A stretch of DNA of 64,000 nucleotides from Caldinitratiruptor microaerophilus. Its GTDB lineage: Bacteria > Bacillota > Sulfobacillia > Symbiobacteriales > ZC4RG38. The stretch lies in NCBI RefSeq assembly GCF_025999835.1, contig NZ_AP025628.1, forward strand, positions 558,001 through 622,000, in the 5' to 3' direction. This document shows, in pieces, positions 33,880-43,671 of this stretch. Positions within the stretch are counted from its first letter, which is position 1, and every line of letters begins with the position of its first letter. Below the pieces are notes generated by a model. That model was not told the DNA's origin. It worked only from the letters and a program-made list of their open reading frames with translations, and searched no databases. A program made the position numbers and the translations under genes.

Positions 33880-36228
33880 TCACCCCGTGATCCCGTGGGC
33901 GCGCAGGATCCGCCAGACCTTTTCCCGGGTGATCGGCATGTCGATGTGCCGGACGCCGAGGGGAGACAGCGCGTCCACCACGGCGTTCACGAAGGCGGCC
34001 GGCGACCCCACGTTGGGCGACTCGCCGACGCCCTTCGCCCCGATGGGGTGGTGGGGCGACGGCGTGACGGTGCGGGCCGTCTCCCAGCGCGGGGCCTCGA
34101 CGGCGGTGGGGACCAGATACTCCGTGAAGTTGCCGGACAGGCAGTTCCCGTTCTCGTCGTAGGCGATCTCCTGCATGAAGGCGATGCCGTAACCTTCAGT
34201 GAGCCCGCCGTGGATCTGGCCTTCCACGATCATGGGGTTGATGACCGTGCCGCAGTCGTCCACGGCCACGAACCGGCGCACTTTGACCTCGCTCGTGCCC
34301 TTGTCGATGTCCACCACGCAGACGTACGTCCCGAACGGGAACGTGAGGTTGGGCGGGTCGTAGTAGAACACCGCCTCCAGCCCCGGCTCCACGCCGGGCG
34401 GCGGGTTCGTGTAGGCGGCGAAGGCCACCTCCTTCATGCCGACGCTCCGCCCCGGGGCCCCGCGCACTTGGAAGCGCCCGTCCACCCACTCCAGATCGTC
34501 CTCGCCGCACTCCAGGAGGTGCGCCGCGATCTTGCGGGCCTTCTCCCGCACGCGCCGGCCGGCCAGGGCCGCGGCGCCCCCGGCTGTGGGCGTGCTGCGG
34601 CTGGCGTAAGTCCCGAGGCCGTACGGAGCGGTGTCGGTGTCGCCTTCCTCCACGATCACGTCTTCCACCGGCACCCCCAGCTCGTGCGCGATCACCTGGG
34701 CGAAGGTCGTCTCGTGGCCCTGGCCCTGGTGGCGGGTGCCGAGGCGGGCCAGCACCTTGCCCGTCGGGTGCACCCGGATCTCGCAGCTGTCGAACATCTT
34801 GATCCCGGCGATGTCGAAGGAGTGGCTGGGCCCGGCGCCCACGATCTCCGTGAAGCTCGAGATGCCGATCCCCATGAGCTCGCCCCGGCGGCGCTTCTCG
34901 GCCTGCTCCCGGCGCAGGTCGGCGTAGCCGATCATCTCGAGGGCGAGGTCCAGGGCCGCCGCGTAGTTCCCGCTGTCGTAGGTCCACCCGAGCGCCGACC
35001 GGTACGGGAACTGCTCGGGCCGGACGAAATTCTTGCGCCGGAGTTCCGCCGGGTCCATCCCGAGCTCGGCCGCCAGCACGTCCATCGTCCGCTCGATGAG
35101 GTACGACGCCTCGGTCACGCGGAACGAGCACCGGTACGCCACGCCGCCCGGGGCCTTGTTCGTGTAGACGGCGTCGACCTCCGCGAAGGCGACGGGAAAG
35201 TCGTACGACCCGGTGCAGATGCTGAAGAGGCCGGCCGGGTAGCGGCTGGGGTTGGCCTGGGCGTCGAAGGCGCCGTGGTCGGCGATGGTCTTCACCCGCA
35301 GCGCCCTGACCCGCCCGTCCCGTGTGGCGGCGATCTCCGCCGTCATGTGGTAGTCCCGGGCGAAGTGGGTGGTGGTCAGGTTCTCCGTGCGGGTCTCGAC
35401 CCACTTCACCGGCCGCCCGAGCTTGAGGGACGCCACCACGGCGCAGACGTAGCCCGGGTAGACCGGGACCTTGTTGCCGAACCCGCCCCCCACGTCCGGC
35501 GACACGACGCGGATGAGGTGCTCCGGGATCCCGGCCACCATGGACAGGAGCGTCCGGTGGGCGTGGGGCGCCTGCGAGGTGACGTACAGCGTGAGCCGGC
35601 CCGTGCCGCGGTTGTAGTCGGCGATGCACCCGCAGGGCTCCAGCGGCGCCGGGTGCACGCGCTGGAACCGCACGTCCTGCTTCACGACCACCTCGGCGGA
35701 GCGGAGGGCGGCTTCGGTGCCTTCCCGGTCGCCGACCTCCCAGTGCCAGATGTGGTTCGTCTTCTGCTCGCGGTCCTCGCGCAGGACCGGGGCGTCGGGC
35801 CGCAGGGCCGCAAACGGGTCCACGACGACGGGGAGCGGTTCGTACTCCACCTCCACGGCGTGGGCCCCGTCGTAGGCTGCCTCCCGGGTCTCGGCCACCA
35901 CGGCCGCGACCTCCTGGTACTGGAAGAGCACCTTGCCCGTGGCGAGCACCATCTGCCGGTCGCCCGCCAGCGTGGGCATCCACGCCAGCCCTGCCTTCTC
36001 CAGGTCTTCCCCGGTGATCACGGCGAGGACCCCGGGGATGGCGAGGGCGGCGTCGGTCCGGATCGCCCGGACCCGGGCGTGCGCGTACGGGCTCCGGACC
36101 AGCGCCAGATACGCCATGCGGGGGAGCACGATGTCGTCCAGGTAGCGGCCGAGCCCCTGGATGAAGCGCGGGTCTTCCTTGCGTTTGACCGGCTTGCCGA
36201 CCACAGCGACGGTTTCCACGGCGCTCAT
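33880..36228 (-). CDS. coxL: Carbon monoxide dehydrogenase (form I) large subunit
   Basis: A 782-residue molybdopterin subunit of the xanthine dehydrogenase family. The active-site loop reads [12 protein letters not shown]: the AYxCSFR motif is diagnostic for form I CoxL, with the Cys that carries the Cu-S-Mo centre, rather than the AYRGAGR of form II. Other parts: [27 protein letters not shown] and the C-terminal [21 protein letters not shown] with the catalytic Glu. It oxidises CO to CO2 and feeds electrons to the respiratory chain. ATG 36228 (GGGAGCGAGGC upstream) overlaps coxS by 4 nt; the longer frame upstream is non-coding. Confidence 0.95.
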   Translation of the reverse strand: MSAVETVAVVGKPVKRKEDPRFIQGLGRYLDDIVLPRMAYLALVRSPYAHARVRAIRTDAALAIPGVLAVITGEDLEKAGLAWMPTLAGDRQMVLATGKVLFQYQEVAAVVAETREAAYDGAHAVEVEYEPLPVVVDPFAALRPDAPVLREDREQKTNHIWHWEVGDREGTEAALRSAEVVVKQDVRFQRVHPAPLEPCGCIADYNRGTGRLTLYVTSQAPHAHRTLLSMVAGIPEHLIRVVSPDVGGGFGNKVPVYPGYVCAVVASLKLGRPVKWVETRTENLTTTHFARDYHMTAEIAATRDGRVRALRVKTIADHGAFDAQANPSRYPAGLFSICTGSYDFPVAFAEVDAVYTNKAPGGVAYRCSFRVTEASYLIERTMDVLAAELGMDPAELRRKNFVRPEQFPYRSALGWTYDSGNYAAALDLALEMIGYADLRREQAEKRRRGELMGIGISSFTEIVGAGPSHSFDIAGIKMFDSCEIRVHPTGKVLARLGTRHQGQGHETTFAQVIAHELGVPVEDVIVEEGDTDTAPYGLGTYASRSTPTAGGAAALAGRRVREKARKIAAHLLECGEDDLEWVDGRFQVRGAPGRSVGMKEVAFAAYTNPPPGVEPGLEAVFYYDPPNLTFPFGTYVCVVDIDKGTSEVKVRRFVAVDDCGTVINPMIVEGQIHGGLTEGYGIAFMQEIAYDENGNCLSGNFTEYLVPTAVEAPRWETARTVTPSPHHPIGAKGVGESPNVGSPAAFVNAVVDALSPLGVRHIDMPITREKVWRILRAHGITG

Positions 36229-36728
36229 GCCTCGCTCCCTCCTCTGCGGTCCCCTGCCGCGCCGGCCAGGGCCGTGGCGGCCTGCTGGATCGCCTTGACG
36301 ATGTTCTGGTAGCCGGTGCAGCGGCACAGGTTGCCGGAGATCGCCCGGCGGATCTCGTCCTCGGTGGGGCTCGGATTGCGCTCCAGGAGCGCCACGCCGG
36401 TCATGAGCATGCCGGGCGTGCAGTAGCCGCACTGCAGGCCGTGCTGGTCCCAGAAGGCCTGCTGGAGGGGGTGCAGCTCGCCGCTTGGCGCCAGCCCCTC
36501 GACCGTGGTGACGGCGCGCCCGTCCGCCTGCACGGCGAACAGGGTGCAGGACTTGACCGGGCGGCCGTCCAGGAGCACCGTGCACGCGCCGCAGCTCGTC
36601 GTGTCGCAGCCCACGTGGGTGCCGGTCAGCCCGGCCACCTCGCGGATGAAGTGGACGAGGAGCTTCCGTGCCTCCACGTCCCCCTCGTACCTGTGACCAT
36701 TGATGGTGAGCGTCACGTGGTAGAGCAT
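36225..36728 (-). CDS. coxS: Carbon monoxide dehydrogenase small (2x 2Fe-2S) subunit
   Basis: A 167-residue iron-sulfur subunit. Plant-type 2Fe-2S ligands in [15 protein letters not shown] and a Cys in KSCTLFA; the second cluster in QCGYCTPGM and [11 protein letters not shown]. It passes electrons from the Mo-Cu centre of CoxL to the FAD of CoxM. It lies between coxM and coxL in the usual M-S-L order. Confidence 0.95.
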   Translation of the reverse strand: MLYHVTLTINGHRYEGDVEARKLLVHFIREVAGLTGTHVGCDTTSCGACTVLLDGRPVKSCTLFAVQADGRAVTTVEGLAPSGELHPLQQAFWDQHGLQCGYCTPGMLMTGVALLERNPSPTEDEIRRAISGNLCRCTGYQNIVKAIQQAATALAGAAGDRRGGSEA

Positions 36729-36752
36729 CGGGGTCCCTCCCGCTTCGGGTGC

Positions 36753-37625
36753 TCAGGCCGCCAGGGCCTGCGCCGCCGCCGCCCGGAGCGCCCGGACGGT
36801 CAGCACCCGGACCATGTCGCGCTTGAACTCCTCGGAGCCGCGCGTGTCGGCCACCGGCGAGCAGGCCGCGGCGGCCAGCTCGCCGGCCCGGGCGAAGACG
36901 GCCTCCGTGAGCGGCTGTCCCACGAGGAACGCCTCCGCCTCACGGGCCCGCAGCGACGTGGGCCCCACGGCGCAGAGGCCGATCCCTGCCGCCGTGCACC
37001 GGCCGTCTTCGCCCACGGCGACCTGAACGCCCACCGCCGCCGTCGCGAAGTCGCCCACCTTGCGCTCGATCTTCTGGTAGCTGCCGCCACTGCGGGGGCC
37101 GGGGGCCGGCACCCGGACTTCGGTGAGGAGCTCGGCCGGTTCCAGGGCCGTGGTGAAGGTGTCGACGAGGAAGTCGTCGAGTGCCAGCGTGCGCTGCCCC
37201 CGCGGTCCCGTCAGGACGACCTCCGCCCGGGCGGCGAGGAGCGCGGCCCCCCAGTCGCCCGCCGGGTCGGCGTGGGCGAGGGACCCGGCGACGGTGCCCA
37301 GGTTGCGCACCAGGGGATCGGCGACGACCCGGGCGGCGCCCGCCAGGAGAGGGTAGCGCCGCCGGATGAGCGGCGAGTGCTCGAGGTCGGCGTGCCGGAC
37401 GAGGGCGCCGATCCGGAGCACGCCGTCCTCCTCGGCGAGGATGTCGAGGCCGGGGATCCGGCCGATGTCGACGAGAAGCCCCGGCGTCGACAGGCGGAAC
37501 CGCATCGCCGGGATGAGGCTCTGCCCCCCGGCGATCACCTTGGCGTCGGGGCCGTGGCGCTCGAGGAGACCGATCGCCTCGGCCAGCGAGCGCGGGGCGA
37601 CGTACTCGAATGCGGCCGGAATCAT
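36753..37625 (-). CDS. coxM: Carbon monoxide dehydrogenase medium (FAD) subunit
   Basis: A 290-residue flavoprotein subunit of the CO dehydrogenase family. FAD phosphate-binding motifs: AGGQSLIPAMRFRL and RNLGTVAGSLAHADPAGDW; the C-terminal CODH_FAD domain follows. The frame is open upstream, but ATG 37625 has GGGGAGGTCGC in front and MIPAAFEYVAPRSLAEA is the usual start. First gene of the cox operon. Confidence 0.94.
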   Translation of the reverse strand: MIPAAFEYVAPRSLAEAIGLLERHGPDAKVIAGGQSLIPAMRFRLSTPGLLVDIGRIPGLDILAEEDGVLRIGALVRHADLEHSPLIRRRYPLLAGAARVVADPLVRNLGTVAGSLAHADPAGDWGAALLAARAEVVLTGPRGQRTLALDDFLVDTFTTALEPAELLTEVRVPAPGPRSGGSYQKIERKVGDFATAAVGVQVAVGEDGRCTAAGIGLCAVGPTSLRAREAEAFLVGQPLTEAVFARAGELAAAACSPVADTRGSEEFKRDMVRVLTVRALRAAAAQALAA

Positions 37626-37673
37626 GTGCGACCTCCCCTCGGACTCCGTATTGTAATGAATTGACAACCAACA

Positions 37674-37694
37674 GATACCGGTACAAATTGTATC
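37674..37694 (-). promoter_or_regulatory. Inverted repeat upstream of coxM, candidate operator
   Basis: TACAAATTGTA (37682-37692) is a perfect palindrome around one base, inside a wider GATAC ... GTATC dyad (37674-37694). It lies about 50-70 nt before the coxM start in an AT-rich patch that also holds TTGACAA and ATTACAATA-like sequence. A regulator or RNA polymerase site is likely. Confidence 0.45.
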
Positions 37695-37801
37695 GGAAGC
37701 GGGTGGGACCGTTTGGGTGTATTTCTTGCCACCGTTCGGTCGATTTCGCGCCCCGACCTGCCCGCCACGGCCACGTCCGCCGCCGGGGGCGTCAGACACA
37801 C

Positions 37802-37830
37802 GGAGCCCCCGGTCAGCGACCGGGGGCTCC
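37802..37830. terminator. Bidirectional hairpin between the Uma2 gene and the cox operon
   Basis: Perfect 13-bp stem GGAGCCCCCGGTC / GACCGGGGGCTCC with a 3-nt loop, 75 nt beyond the Uma2 gene's stop on the minus strand and upstream of the cox promoter. It would insulate the cox operon from read-through. Confidence 0.6.
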
Positions 37831-37904
37831 GCCCACACTCTGTCCCTCAGGCGCCGCCGGGAACTCGGACAGGGTGCTTGCCTGCCCCGTCCCCGCTCGG
37901 CGCA

Positions 37905-38456
37905 TCACTTCTCTCCGAAGAGTTCCGCCAGCCGGCAGGCGAATCCCGGCAGGACAGGCTCCTCCACCACAGCCTCGGGCGCCGACCAGACGCGCGGCTC
38001 CTCGCCCGGCGCGTGGCGGGTCAGGGTCCCGGTGTCCGGGTCCACGACCCACACGGCGCGCACGCCGCCTTCGAGGTACTGCCGGATCTTGCGGCTCAGG
38101 TCCGGCTCCGAAGGGTCATGGACCTCCACGGCGAGGTCCGGCGGCACCTCCGGGAATCCCTTCCGGTCGCGGATCCGGGCGAGCCGCTCGTTGGAGTAGA
38201 AGGCCACGTCGGGAGCCCGAAGAACGTCCGGGTCGCGCCGGACGAAAAACCCGATTTCGCCGCCGGCCACTTCGCCCAGCCCGTGCTCCGCGACGAAGTT
38301 CCCCACGATGCGTCCAATCCGCACCTGGAGCCGCCCATGTTCGAACCCCGCCGGAGCCATGATGACCAGCTCCCCCTCGTCGATCTCGTAGCGCCACCCT
38401 TCCGGGAGCCGGTCCAGCTCCTCTGCGGTCCAGGGCTTCCTCGTGGCGGTACCCAT
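37905..38456 (-). CDS. Uma2-family (DUF820) nuclease-like protein
   Basis: A 183-residue protein of the Uma2/DUF820 family with the PD-(D/E)XK fold. Family phrases: WTAEELDRLPEGWRYEIDEGELV, APAGFEHGRLQVRI, VLRAPDVAFYSNERL, PDLAVEVHDPSE and IRQYLEGGVRAVWVVDP. The Asp in PDVAF and the Glu in LAVEV are the usual metal ligands. Function in cells is unknown. ATG 38456 is chosen because GGGGGGCTGGCC precedes it. Unrelated in detail to the second Uma2 gene at 55.1 kb. Confidence 0.88.
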   Translation of the reverse strand: MGTATRKPWTAEELDRLPEGWRYEIDEGELVIMAPAGFEHGRLQVRIGRIVGNFVAEHGLGEVAGGEIGFFVRRDPDVLRAPDVAFYSNERLARIRDRKGFPEVPPDLAVEVHDPSEPDLSRKIRQYLEGGVRAVWVVDPDTGTLTRHAPGEEPRVWSAPEAVVEEPVLPGFACRLAELFGEK

Positions 38457-38577
38457 CGGCCAGCCCCCCTTCGCTCCTCGGTTCCAGTGTAGCACGGCGA
38501 CAGGGCCGCCGCACGGCTTTGCGGGTATGGCCCCGCCTGGGCGGCCGGCGACTGGAGGTTCGTACCAGTCCCTTCCG

Positions 38578-39303
38578 TCACGGCGCCGTCACCAGTTCGG
38601 ACACGGTGCCCGGCTGCAGGCCGCGGTCCCGCAGCGCCCGCAGGATCGCCGGCAGCGCCTCGGCCGACGTGGTGGCGAAGCCGCTCGCCTGGATCCGGAT
38701 GACGTCTCCCGCCTGCAGGCGGGCCGTCACGCGCCGGGCGATCTCCCGTGGAGGCGGCGGGGGTGCCGTCATCTCGCCGGCGTCGACGCTCCACACGACG
38801 GTCTGCAGGCCGCTCCTTGCCGCCGCCTCCAGCACGGCCGGGTTCCAGCGCCCGCCGTACGGGCGGTAGAGCCGGGCCGGTCGCCCGAGGGTCCGGGCCA
38901 GCAGGCCCTGCGCGAACCGCAGCTCGGTCTCCAGTTCCTCTGGTTTGAGCGCCGTGGGGTCGGCCATGCGGAACCCCAGCGTGCCGACCTCGTGGCCGGC
39001 GGCGTCCAGGCGGCGCAGGAGGTCGGGGTAGTTGGCGGCCCAGTGGTGGCTGACGAAGAAGGTGGCGTGCACCTTCTCCGCGGCCAGGACCTCCAGGACC
39101 TCGAGCAGTTCGGCGTCGCTCCAGGTCACGTCGAAGGTCAGGGCCACCCGGTTGCCGGCGTTCTCGGCCCGGCGCAGAGGCCCTGTCCCGGTCAGGGCCG
39201 GATACGCGTTGGCCAGCCAGAGCCTCGCGGCCAACACCAGCGCGGCGAACCCCAGGACGACCCCCGTCCGGAGGAGGACGCCACGACGTGCCAGGAACAC
39301 CAT
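38578..39303 (-). CDS. Degenerate polysaccharide deacetylase (NodB-fold) protein
   Basis: A 241-residue secreted or anchored protein; hydrophobic helix at about 10-30. The NodB fold is evident from VALTFDVTW (56-58 TFD), VHATFFVSHHW, YRPYGGRWNP and the closing LPAILRALRDRGLQ. The metal-binding H-x3-4-H step after GHE is absent (GTLGFR at 107-112 instead of an NHxxxH), and the late catalytic His (usually in LLHD) is lost (IRIQASG). It resembles PdaB/YlxY-type proteins but is probably not a metal-dependent deacetylase. Confidence 0.82.
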   Translation of the reverse strand: MVFLARRGVLLRTGVVLGFAALVLAARLWLANAYPALTGTGPLRRAENAGNRVALTFDVTWSDAELLEVLEVLAAEKVHATFFVSHHWAANYPDLLRRLDAAGHEVGTLGFRMADPTALKPEELETELRFAQGLLARTLGRPARLYRPYGGRWNPAVLEAAARSGLQTVVWSVDAGEMTAPPPPPREIARRVTARLQAGDVIRIQASGFATTSAEALPAILRALRDRGLQPGTVSELVTAP

Positions 39304-39408
39304 CCCCGGGACACCCCCGAGAAGGCGTATGCCCGGGTTGGCCGATCATGCGGGTGTCCGGGAAGGACGCCGCAAACATACCGTCTTGCCGGCGCCCTGC
39401 AGAGGCGG

Positions 39409-39945
39409 CTAGCCGGCGTCGGCCGTGTCCCGCAGCACGTCCTCGAGTTCCGCCAGTTCCTCCTCCGGGCGGCCGGTCTCGGCGAGGAACTGCTCGCGGG
39501 AGGCCTTCCGCCCGTTCAGCTCGTACGCGACCTGATCCCGCCGGTCGAGGTACACGACGGCCGCCCACTTCCCGCCGCCCGGGTAGGAGCGGACCCACGA
39601 GAAGGAGACCCGGCCGTCGTCGGGGAACCGCCAGCCGCGGTGGAGGAGCTCCAGGAGGCGCATGTGCTGCCGCTCCTCGGCCACCCGCAGCGCCTCCTCC
39701 ATCGCCCGGAGGCGATCGACCGGCAGGCGGACGGCCGAAGCGAGGAAGCGGTCCCGGTCGACCTCCTGCCAGTTGACGAAGTACCGGTACCCCTCTCCGG
39801 GCCGGTGCCGGATCTCGAAGCGGTTCGTCTCGCCGAGGATCGGGTCCTCGCAGTACGCCCGGTACTCGCCGTCTTCGTAGCGGAACCCGGTACCCTGCTC
39901 TGCCAGGTAACGGAGAAGCCGGTAGAGGCTCAGATCTCGATCCAT
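39409..39945 (-). CDS. Conserved-looking hypothetical protein
   Basis: A 178-residue soluble, charged protein that I do not recognise. It starts MDRDLSLYRLLRYLAEQG and holds aromatic, basic beta-type segments (YRYFVNWQEVDRDRF, VSFSWVRSYPGGGKWAAVVYLDRRDQVAYELNGR). ATG 39945 overlaps the end of the mrfB-like gene by 16 nt, so it is in the mrfA-mrfB operon and may relate to it. Confidence 0.7.
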   Translation of the reverse strand: MDRDLSLYRLLRYLAEQGTGFRYEDGEYRAYCEDPILGETNRFEIRHRPGEGYRYFVNWQEVDRDRFLASAVRLPVDRLRAMEEALRVAEERQHMRLLELLHRGWRFPDDGRVSFSWVRSYPGGGKWAAVVYLDRRDQVAYELNGRKASREQFLAETGRPEEELAELEDVLRDTADAG

Positions 39946-41276
39946 CGAACGTGCCTCCTGCTCCGCGTGCGCTGCAGCTTGGTCTCGATCCGCTCGAGCC
40001 GGTGCCGGAGCTCGGCAACCTCCGCCCGGACCGCGCCCGTGCCGAGCAGGGCCTGCCGCTGCTCCAGCACGGCCATCGCCCGGAGGGTCATTTCCCGGGC
40101 CGCCTCCAGGTTGCGCTCCCTGTGCTCATGATACTTGGCGAGCTCGACGTACGGCGTGACGCTGCGGGCCCCCTCGGCGATCATCGCCTCCCAGATGCGG
40201 CGGGCCTCGGCGTGGCTGCCGGCCCGCCGGTAGGCTGCGGCGAGCTCCCGCTGGCAGCGGGCCCGGGCCGGGCCTTCCAGGCCGCGCTGGAGCGCCTCCT
40301 CGAGGCAGGCCAACCCGGCGGCCAGTTCGCCCTGATCGAGCAGGAGGCGGCCGAGCGCATGGAGCTCGGACCCCGTGAGCGGGGAGCCGGCGGGAGCGGC
40401 ACGGAGCGGGTCGGCCGCCGCCAGGCCGAGGTAGCCGGCGAGGGACGCCAGGCTGAGGACGTCGAGCCGGTTGTGCTCCAGGACGGGCGCCAGGGGCTCG
40501 GCCTCGCCGGTGCGGAGGTAGTGGAAGTAGAGGGAGGGGATGAGGAGCCCGGGGACGTCGCCGTGGCGGGTCTCGCCGAGGGCGTGGCGCTCCAGGTCGA
40601 CCAGCCGGCAGCTTTCCGCCTGGTCCCGCCACAGCCGCCGGGCGGGGTAGAGGAGGTCGAGGTGCGGGACCTCGGGCACCGGCAGCCGCCCCAGGGTCAG
40701 CCGCGTGGTGAGGAGGGGCCAGTCGAAGCTCTTGCCGTTGAAGGTGACGACCGCGCGGGCGCCCTCCAGCTCGGCCAGCACGGCGTGCAGGAGCGCCGGC
40801 TCCTCGTCGTAGTCCGGGAGGAAGAACTGGCGGACCCGGAACCGCCCGCCGGCGAACCGCCCCACGCCCACGAGGAAGACGTGGGTGCCCGTGCCGCGTT
40901 CGAGGCTCGTCGTCTCCGTGTCGAGGAACACGACCTGCTCCGGGTCGAGGCTTTCCCACGCCGGCTGCCGGCCGAGCCTCGCCCAGCCCCTGCCCGGGAC
41001 CCGGAGCAGGGCGCCGACCGGCACCGCCCCCCGCCGGTGGTCGGGCGGGAACGTGACCTCGACGCAGAGGGCCGTCCCGGCCGGGGTGGGGAAGGGGCGG
41101 GCGCGGAAGAGGTGAGCGGCCGCATCCCGCCGGGGGTGAGAACCCCGGCCGGCCGGTGAGGCCTGAGACGGCCGAGCATCCACCGGCGCCGCCTCCGCCG
41201 GTGTCGCACCCGCAGGCTTGGCACCCGCCGGCCGCATGAGCCGGAGCCGCTGCCTCAGGTCCACCGCTGCCCCCAC
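39930..41276 (-). CDS. mrfB: YprB/MrfB-like 3'-5' exonuclease with TPR tail
   Basis: A 448-residue protein with an RNase H-like exonuclease domain at about 95-270: VVFLDTETTSLERGTGTHVFLVG carries the first acidic pair (D-x-E), VVTFNGKSFDWPLL the second Asp, HNRLDVLSLASL the last Asp. The C-terminal part has TPR-like helices. This is the layout of Bacillus YprB (MrfB), which works with the MrfA helicase in repair of mitomycin-type damage. The Ala/Pro-rich first 60 residues may include unneeded sequence and the start is not certain. 25 nt behind the helicase gene. Confidence 0.88.
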   Translation of the reverse strand: MGAAVDLRQRLRLMRPAGAKPAGATPAEAAPVDARPSQASPAGRGSHPRRDAAAHLFRARPFPTPAGTALCVEVTFPPDHRRGAVPVGALLRVPGRGWARLGRQPAWESLDPEQVVFLDTETTSLERGTGTHVFLVGVGRFAGGRFRVRQFFLPDYDEEPALLHAVLAELEGARAVVTFNGKSFDWPLLTTRLTLGRLPVPEVPHLDLLYPARRLWRDQAESCRLVDLERHALGETRHGDVPGLLIPSLYFHYLRTGEAEPLAPVLEHNRLDVLSLASLAGYLGLAAADPLRAAPAGSPLTGSELHALGRLLLDQGELAAGLACLEEALQRGLEGPARARCQRELAAAYRRAGSHAEARRIWEAMIAEGARSVTPYVELAKYHEHRERNLEAAREMTLRAMAVLEQRQALLGTGAVRAEVAELRHRLERIETKLQRTRSRRHVRWIEI

Positions 41277-41301
41277 CTCCCCGGGGCCGGCCGCCCCCGG
41301 A

Positions 41302-43590
41302 TCACGACGCCGGGACCTCCGGGTGGGACAGGGCGAGTTCCAGCAGGCGCCGCGTCGCCTGCTTCCCGTGGCTCTCGGGCCCGACGCACGACGGGCAGCC
41401 GCTCTCGCACGGGCAGGCCTGGACCCGGTCGAGGGCGGCGCCGAGCAGGAGCGCGTGCAGGTCGTACGCCTTCTCCGCCAGGCCGATGCCGCCCGGGTAC
41501 GCGTCGTACAGGAAGAGCGTGGGCCGGTCCGTGTACGGCGACTTGATCTGCGGCGCCGCCCGCAGGTCCCGGGCGTCGCACAGCAGGTAGGCCGGCGCCA
41601 GGCCCTCGAGGAGGTGGGCCAGCCCCACCAGGGCCGACTGCAGCTCGTCCGGCTCGAACCGGGCCGTCACCGCTTCCGGCAGGGTGAGCCAGTAGGCGGT
41701 CGTGTGCATCTCGTCCTCGGGCAGGTGGATCTCACCCCAGCCGACGTTCTCGTGGGTGTGCAGCTTGATCTTCTTGAATATGGTGGCCTTCGCCGCCGTC
41801 ATGACCTCGCCGAACGCCTTGGTGAGGCCGAGCTCCTCCCGCTCCTTCAGCACGTCGAGCGGCCGCACCGTGACGGCCAGGTGGGCGTCGGTGTAGTAGT
41901 CGACGTCCACCGCGTGGACGTATGCCTTGCGCTCCTCCCAGGCCAGGCGGTCGACGTGGTACTGCTGCCCCTCGTGGATGTAGATGGCGTTCTCGTGCAG
42001 CATCGTCATGGCCGCCAGCCGGTCCATCTCGCCGATCACCCGGGGCTCCGGGCTGGTCGTGTCGACGATCACGAAGTTCTCGCTGGCCGCGCTGCGCAGG
42101 GAGATGTCCTCGGCCGGGAAGTTCTCGTTCATCCAGTGCCACTTGCCGCCGGCGTGGTGGAGGATCTTCTCCTCCTCCAGGTAGGCGAGGATCTCCGCGG
42201 TGCCGGCCGGGTCGAGTCCGAAGGCCTCGCCGTCGGCGAAGGGCAGCTCGAAGGCGGCGCACTTCAGGTGGCTCGTCAGGATGAAGAGGTTGTCCGGGTT
42301 GACGAGCCCGTGCTCGGGCGCCCGTCCGAAGAAGTAGTCGGGGTGGGTGACCATGTACTGGTCCAGGGGCGAGGACGAGGCGATCAGGATCGCCGCCGAC
42401 GTCCCCTGCCGCCGCCCCGCCCGCCCCGCCTGCTGCCAGGCGGAGGCGATGGCCCCGGGGTAGCCGGCCATCACGGCCACCTCGAGCTGGCCGATGTCGA
42501 TCCCGAGCTCGAGCGCGTTGGTCGACACGACGCCCAGCACCTCGCCGGACCGCAGCCCCTGCTCGATCGCCCGGCGCTGGGCCGGCAGGTACCCGCCTCG
42601 GTACCCACGGATGCGCTCGGCCCGCCGGGTGGTGAGCCCCGCCTTGCCCCGGGCCAGGTCCTCCTTCAGGTACGTCACGAGCACCTCCGTGGCCAGCCGG
42701 GTGCGGGCGAAGACGATGGTCTGGATGCCGTTCTGCAGGAACGTGCCGGCCACCCGCCGGGCCGCCTTCAGCACGGGCTCCCGGAGCCCGTCCCGGGTGA
42801 CGACGGGCGGGTTGTAGAGGATGAAGTGCTTCTCGCCCCGGGGGGCGCCGCTCTGGTCGACCAGCTCCACCGGCCGCCCGGTGAGCCGCTCGGCGAGTTC
42901 CTTCGGGTTGGCGATGGTGGCCGAGGTGCAGATGTACACGGGGTTCGACCCGTAGAAGCGGCAGATCCGCTCCAGCCGCCGCAGCACGTTGGCGAGGTGG
43001 GAGCCGAAGACGCCACGGTAGGTATGCAGCTCGTCGATCACCACGAACTGGAGGTTCTCGAAGAGCCGCACCCAGCGGGTGTGGTGGGGGAGAATCCCCG
43101 TGTGGAGCATGTCCGGGTTGGTCATGACGACGTGGCCGGCCTGCCGGATGCGCGGGCGGAGGGTGTCCGGGGTGTCGCCGTCGTAGACGTAGGGCTCGAT
43201 CGGGGCCCCCGCGGCCTCGACGAGTTCCCGCAGCCCGGCGAACTGATCCTGCGCCAGCGCCTTGGTCGGGAAGAGGTAGAGGGCGCGGGACGCCGGCCGC
43301 TCCAGGATGCGCTGGACCACCGGCAGGTTGTAGCAGAGGGTCTTGCCGGAGGCCGTGGGCGTGACCACCACCACGCTGCGGCCCGCCAGGGCGGCGGCGG
43401 CCGCCTCGGCCTGGTGGCTGTACAGGCGCTCCATCCCCCGGGCCCGCAGCGCCGCCACCAGGCGCGGGTCGAGTCCCTCCGGGAAGGGCGCGTACCGCGC
43501 CGGCTGGGCGGGCAGCACCTCCCAGCGGCTCACGTTCGCCATGAAGCCGGGGTCGGTCCGGAGGCGGTCCAGGAGCTGGGGCAGGTTCAT
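41302..43590 (-). CDS. mrfA: YprA/MrfA-like DEAD/DEAH helicase with DUF1998
   Basis: A 762-residue superfamily 2 helicase, nearly the length of B. subtilis YprA. Motif I TPTASGKTLCYNLP, motif II VIDELHTYRG, motif III TSATIANP, motif VI QQAGRAGRRQG. The C-terminus has a DUF1998 zinc module with four Cys (CPCESGCPSC). MrfA and MrfB form an excision repair route for crosslinks and bulky adducts in Bacillus. The frame extends past 44 kb upstream, but ATG 43590 (MNLPQLLDRLR) gives the family start; the rest is shadow of bshB. Confidence 0.93.
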   Translation of the reverse strand: MNLPQLLDRLRTDPGFMANVSRWEVLPAQPARYAPFPEGLDPRLVAALRARGMERLYSHQAEAAAAALAGRSVVVVTPTASGKTLCYNLPVVQRILERPASRALYLFPTKALAQDQFAGLRELVEAAGAPIEPYVYDGDTPDTLRPRIRQAGHVVMTNPDMLHTGILPHHTRWVRLFENLQFVVIDELHTYRGVFGSHLANVLRRLERICRFYGSNPVYICTSATIANPKELAERLTGRPVELVDQSGAPRGEKHFILYNPPVVTRDGLREPVLKAARRVAGTFLQNGIQTIVFARTRLATEVLVTYLKEDLARGKAGLTTRRAERIRGYRGGYLPAQRRAIEQGLRSGEVLGVVSTNALELGIDIGQLEVAVMAGYPGAIASAWQQAGRAGRRQGTSAAILIASSSPLDQYMVTHPDYFFGRAPEHGLVNPDNLFILTSHLKCAAFELPFADGEAFGLDPAGTAEILAYLEEEKILHHAGGKWHWMNENFPAEDISLRSAASENFVIVDTTSPEPRVIGEMDRLAAMTMLHENAIYIHEGQQYHVDRLAWEERKAYVHAVDVDYYTDAHLAVTVRPLDVLKEREELGLTKAFGEVMTAAKATIFKKIKLHTHENVGWGEIHLPEDEMHTTAYWLTLPEAVTARFEPDELQSALVGLAHLLEGLAPAYLLCDARDLRAAPQIKSPYTDRPTLFLYDAYPGGIGLAEKAYDLHALLLGAALDRVQACPCESGCPSCVGPESHGKQATRRLLELALSHPEVPAS

Positions 43591-43671
43591 GAGCGCACCT
43601 TCACCCCGTGCGGTACAATTGGTACTCGGAGCGCTGGAAGCTTCGACGGACGACGCGCGGGGGTGAGAACC

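Noticed and set aside
33055-36312. 1085-codon plus-strand frame opposite coxL, coxG and xdhC
   Set aside because: Shadow of the cox genes; no motif and low-complexity composition.
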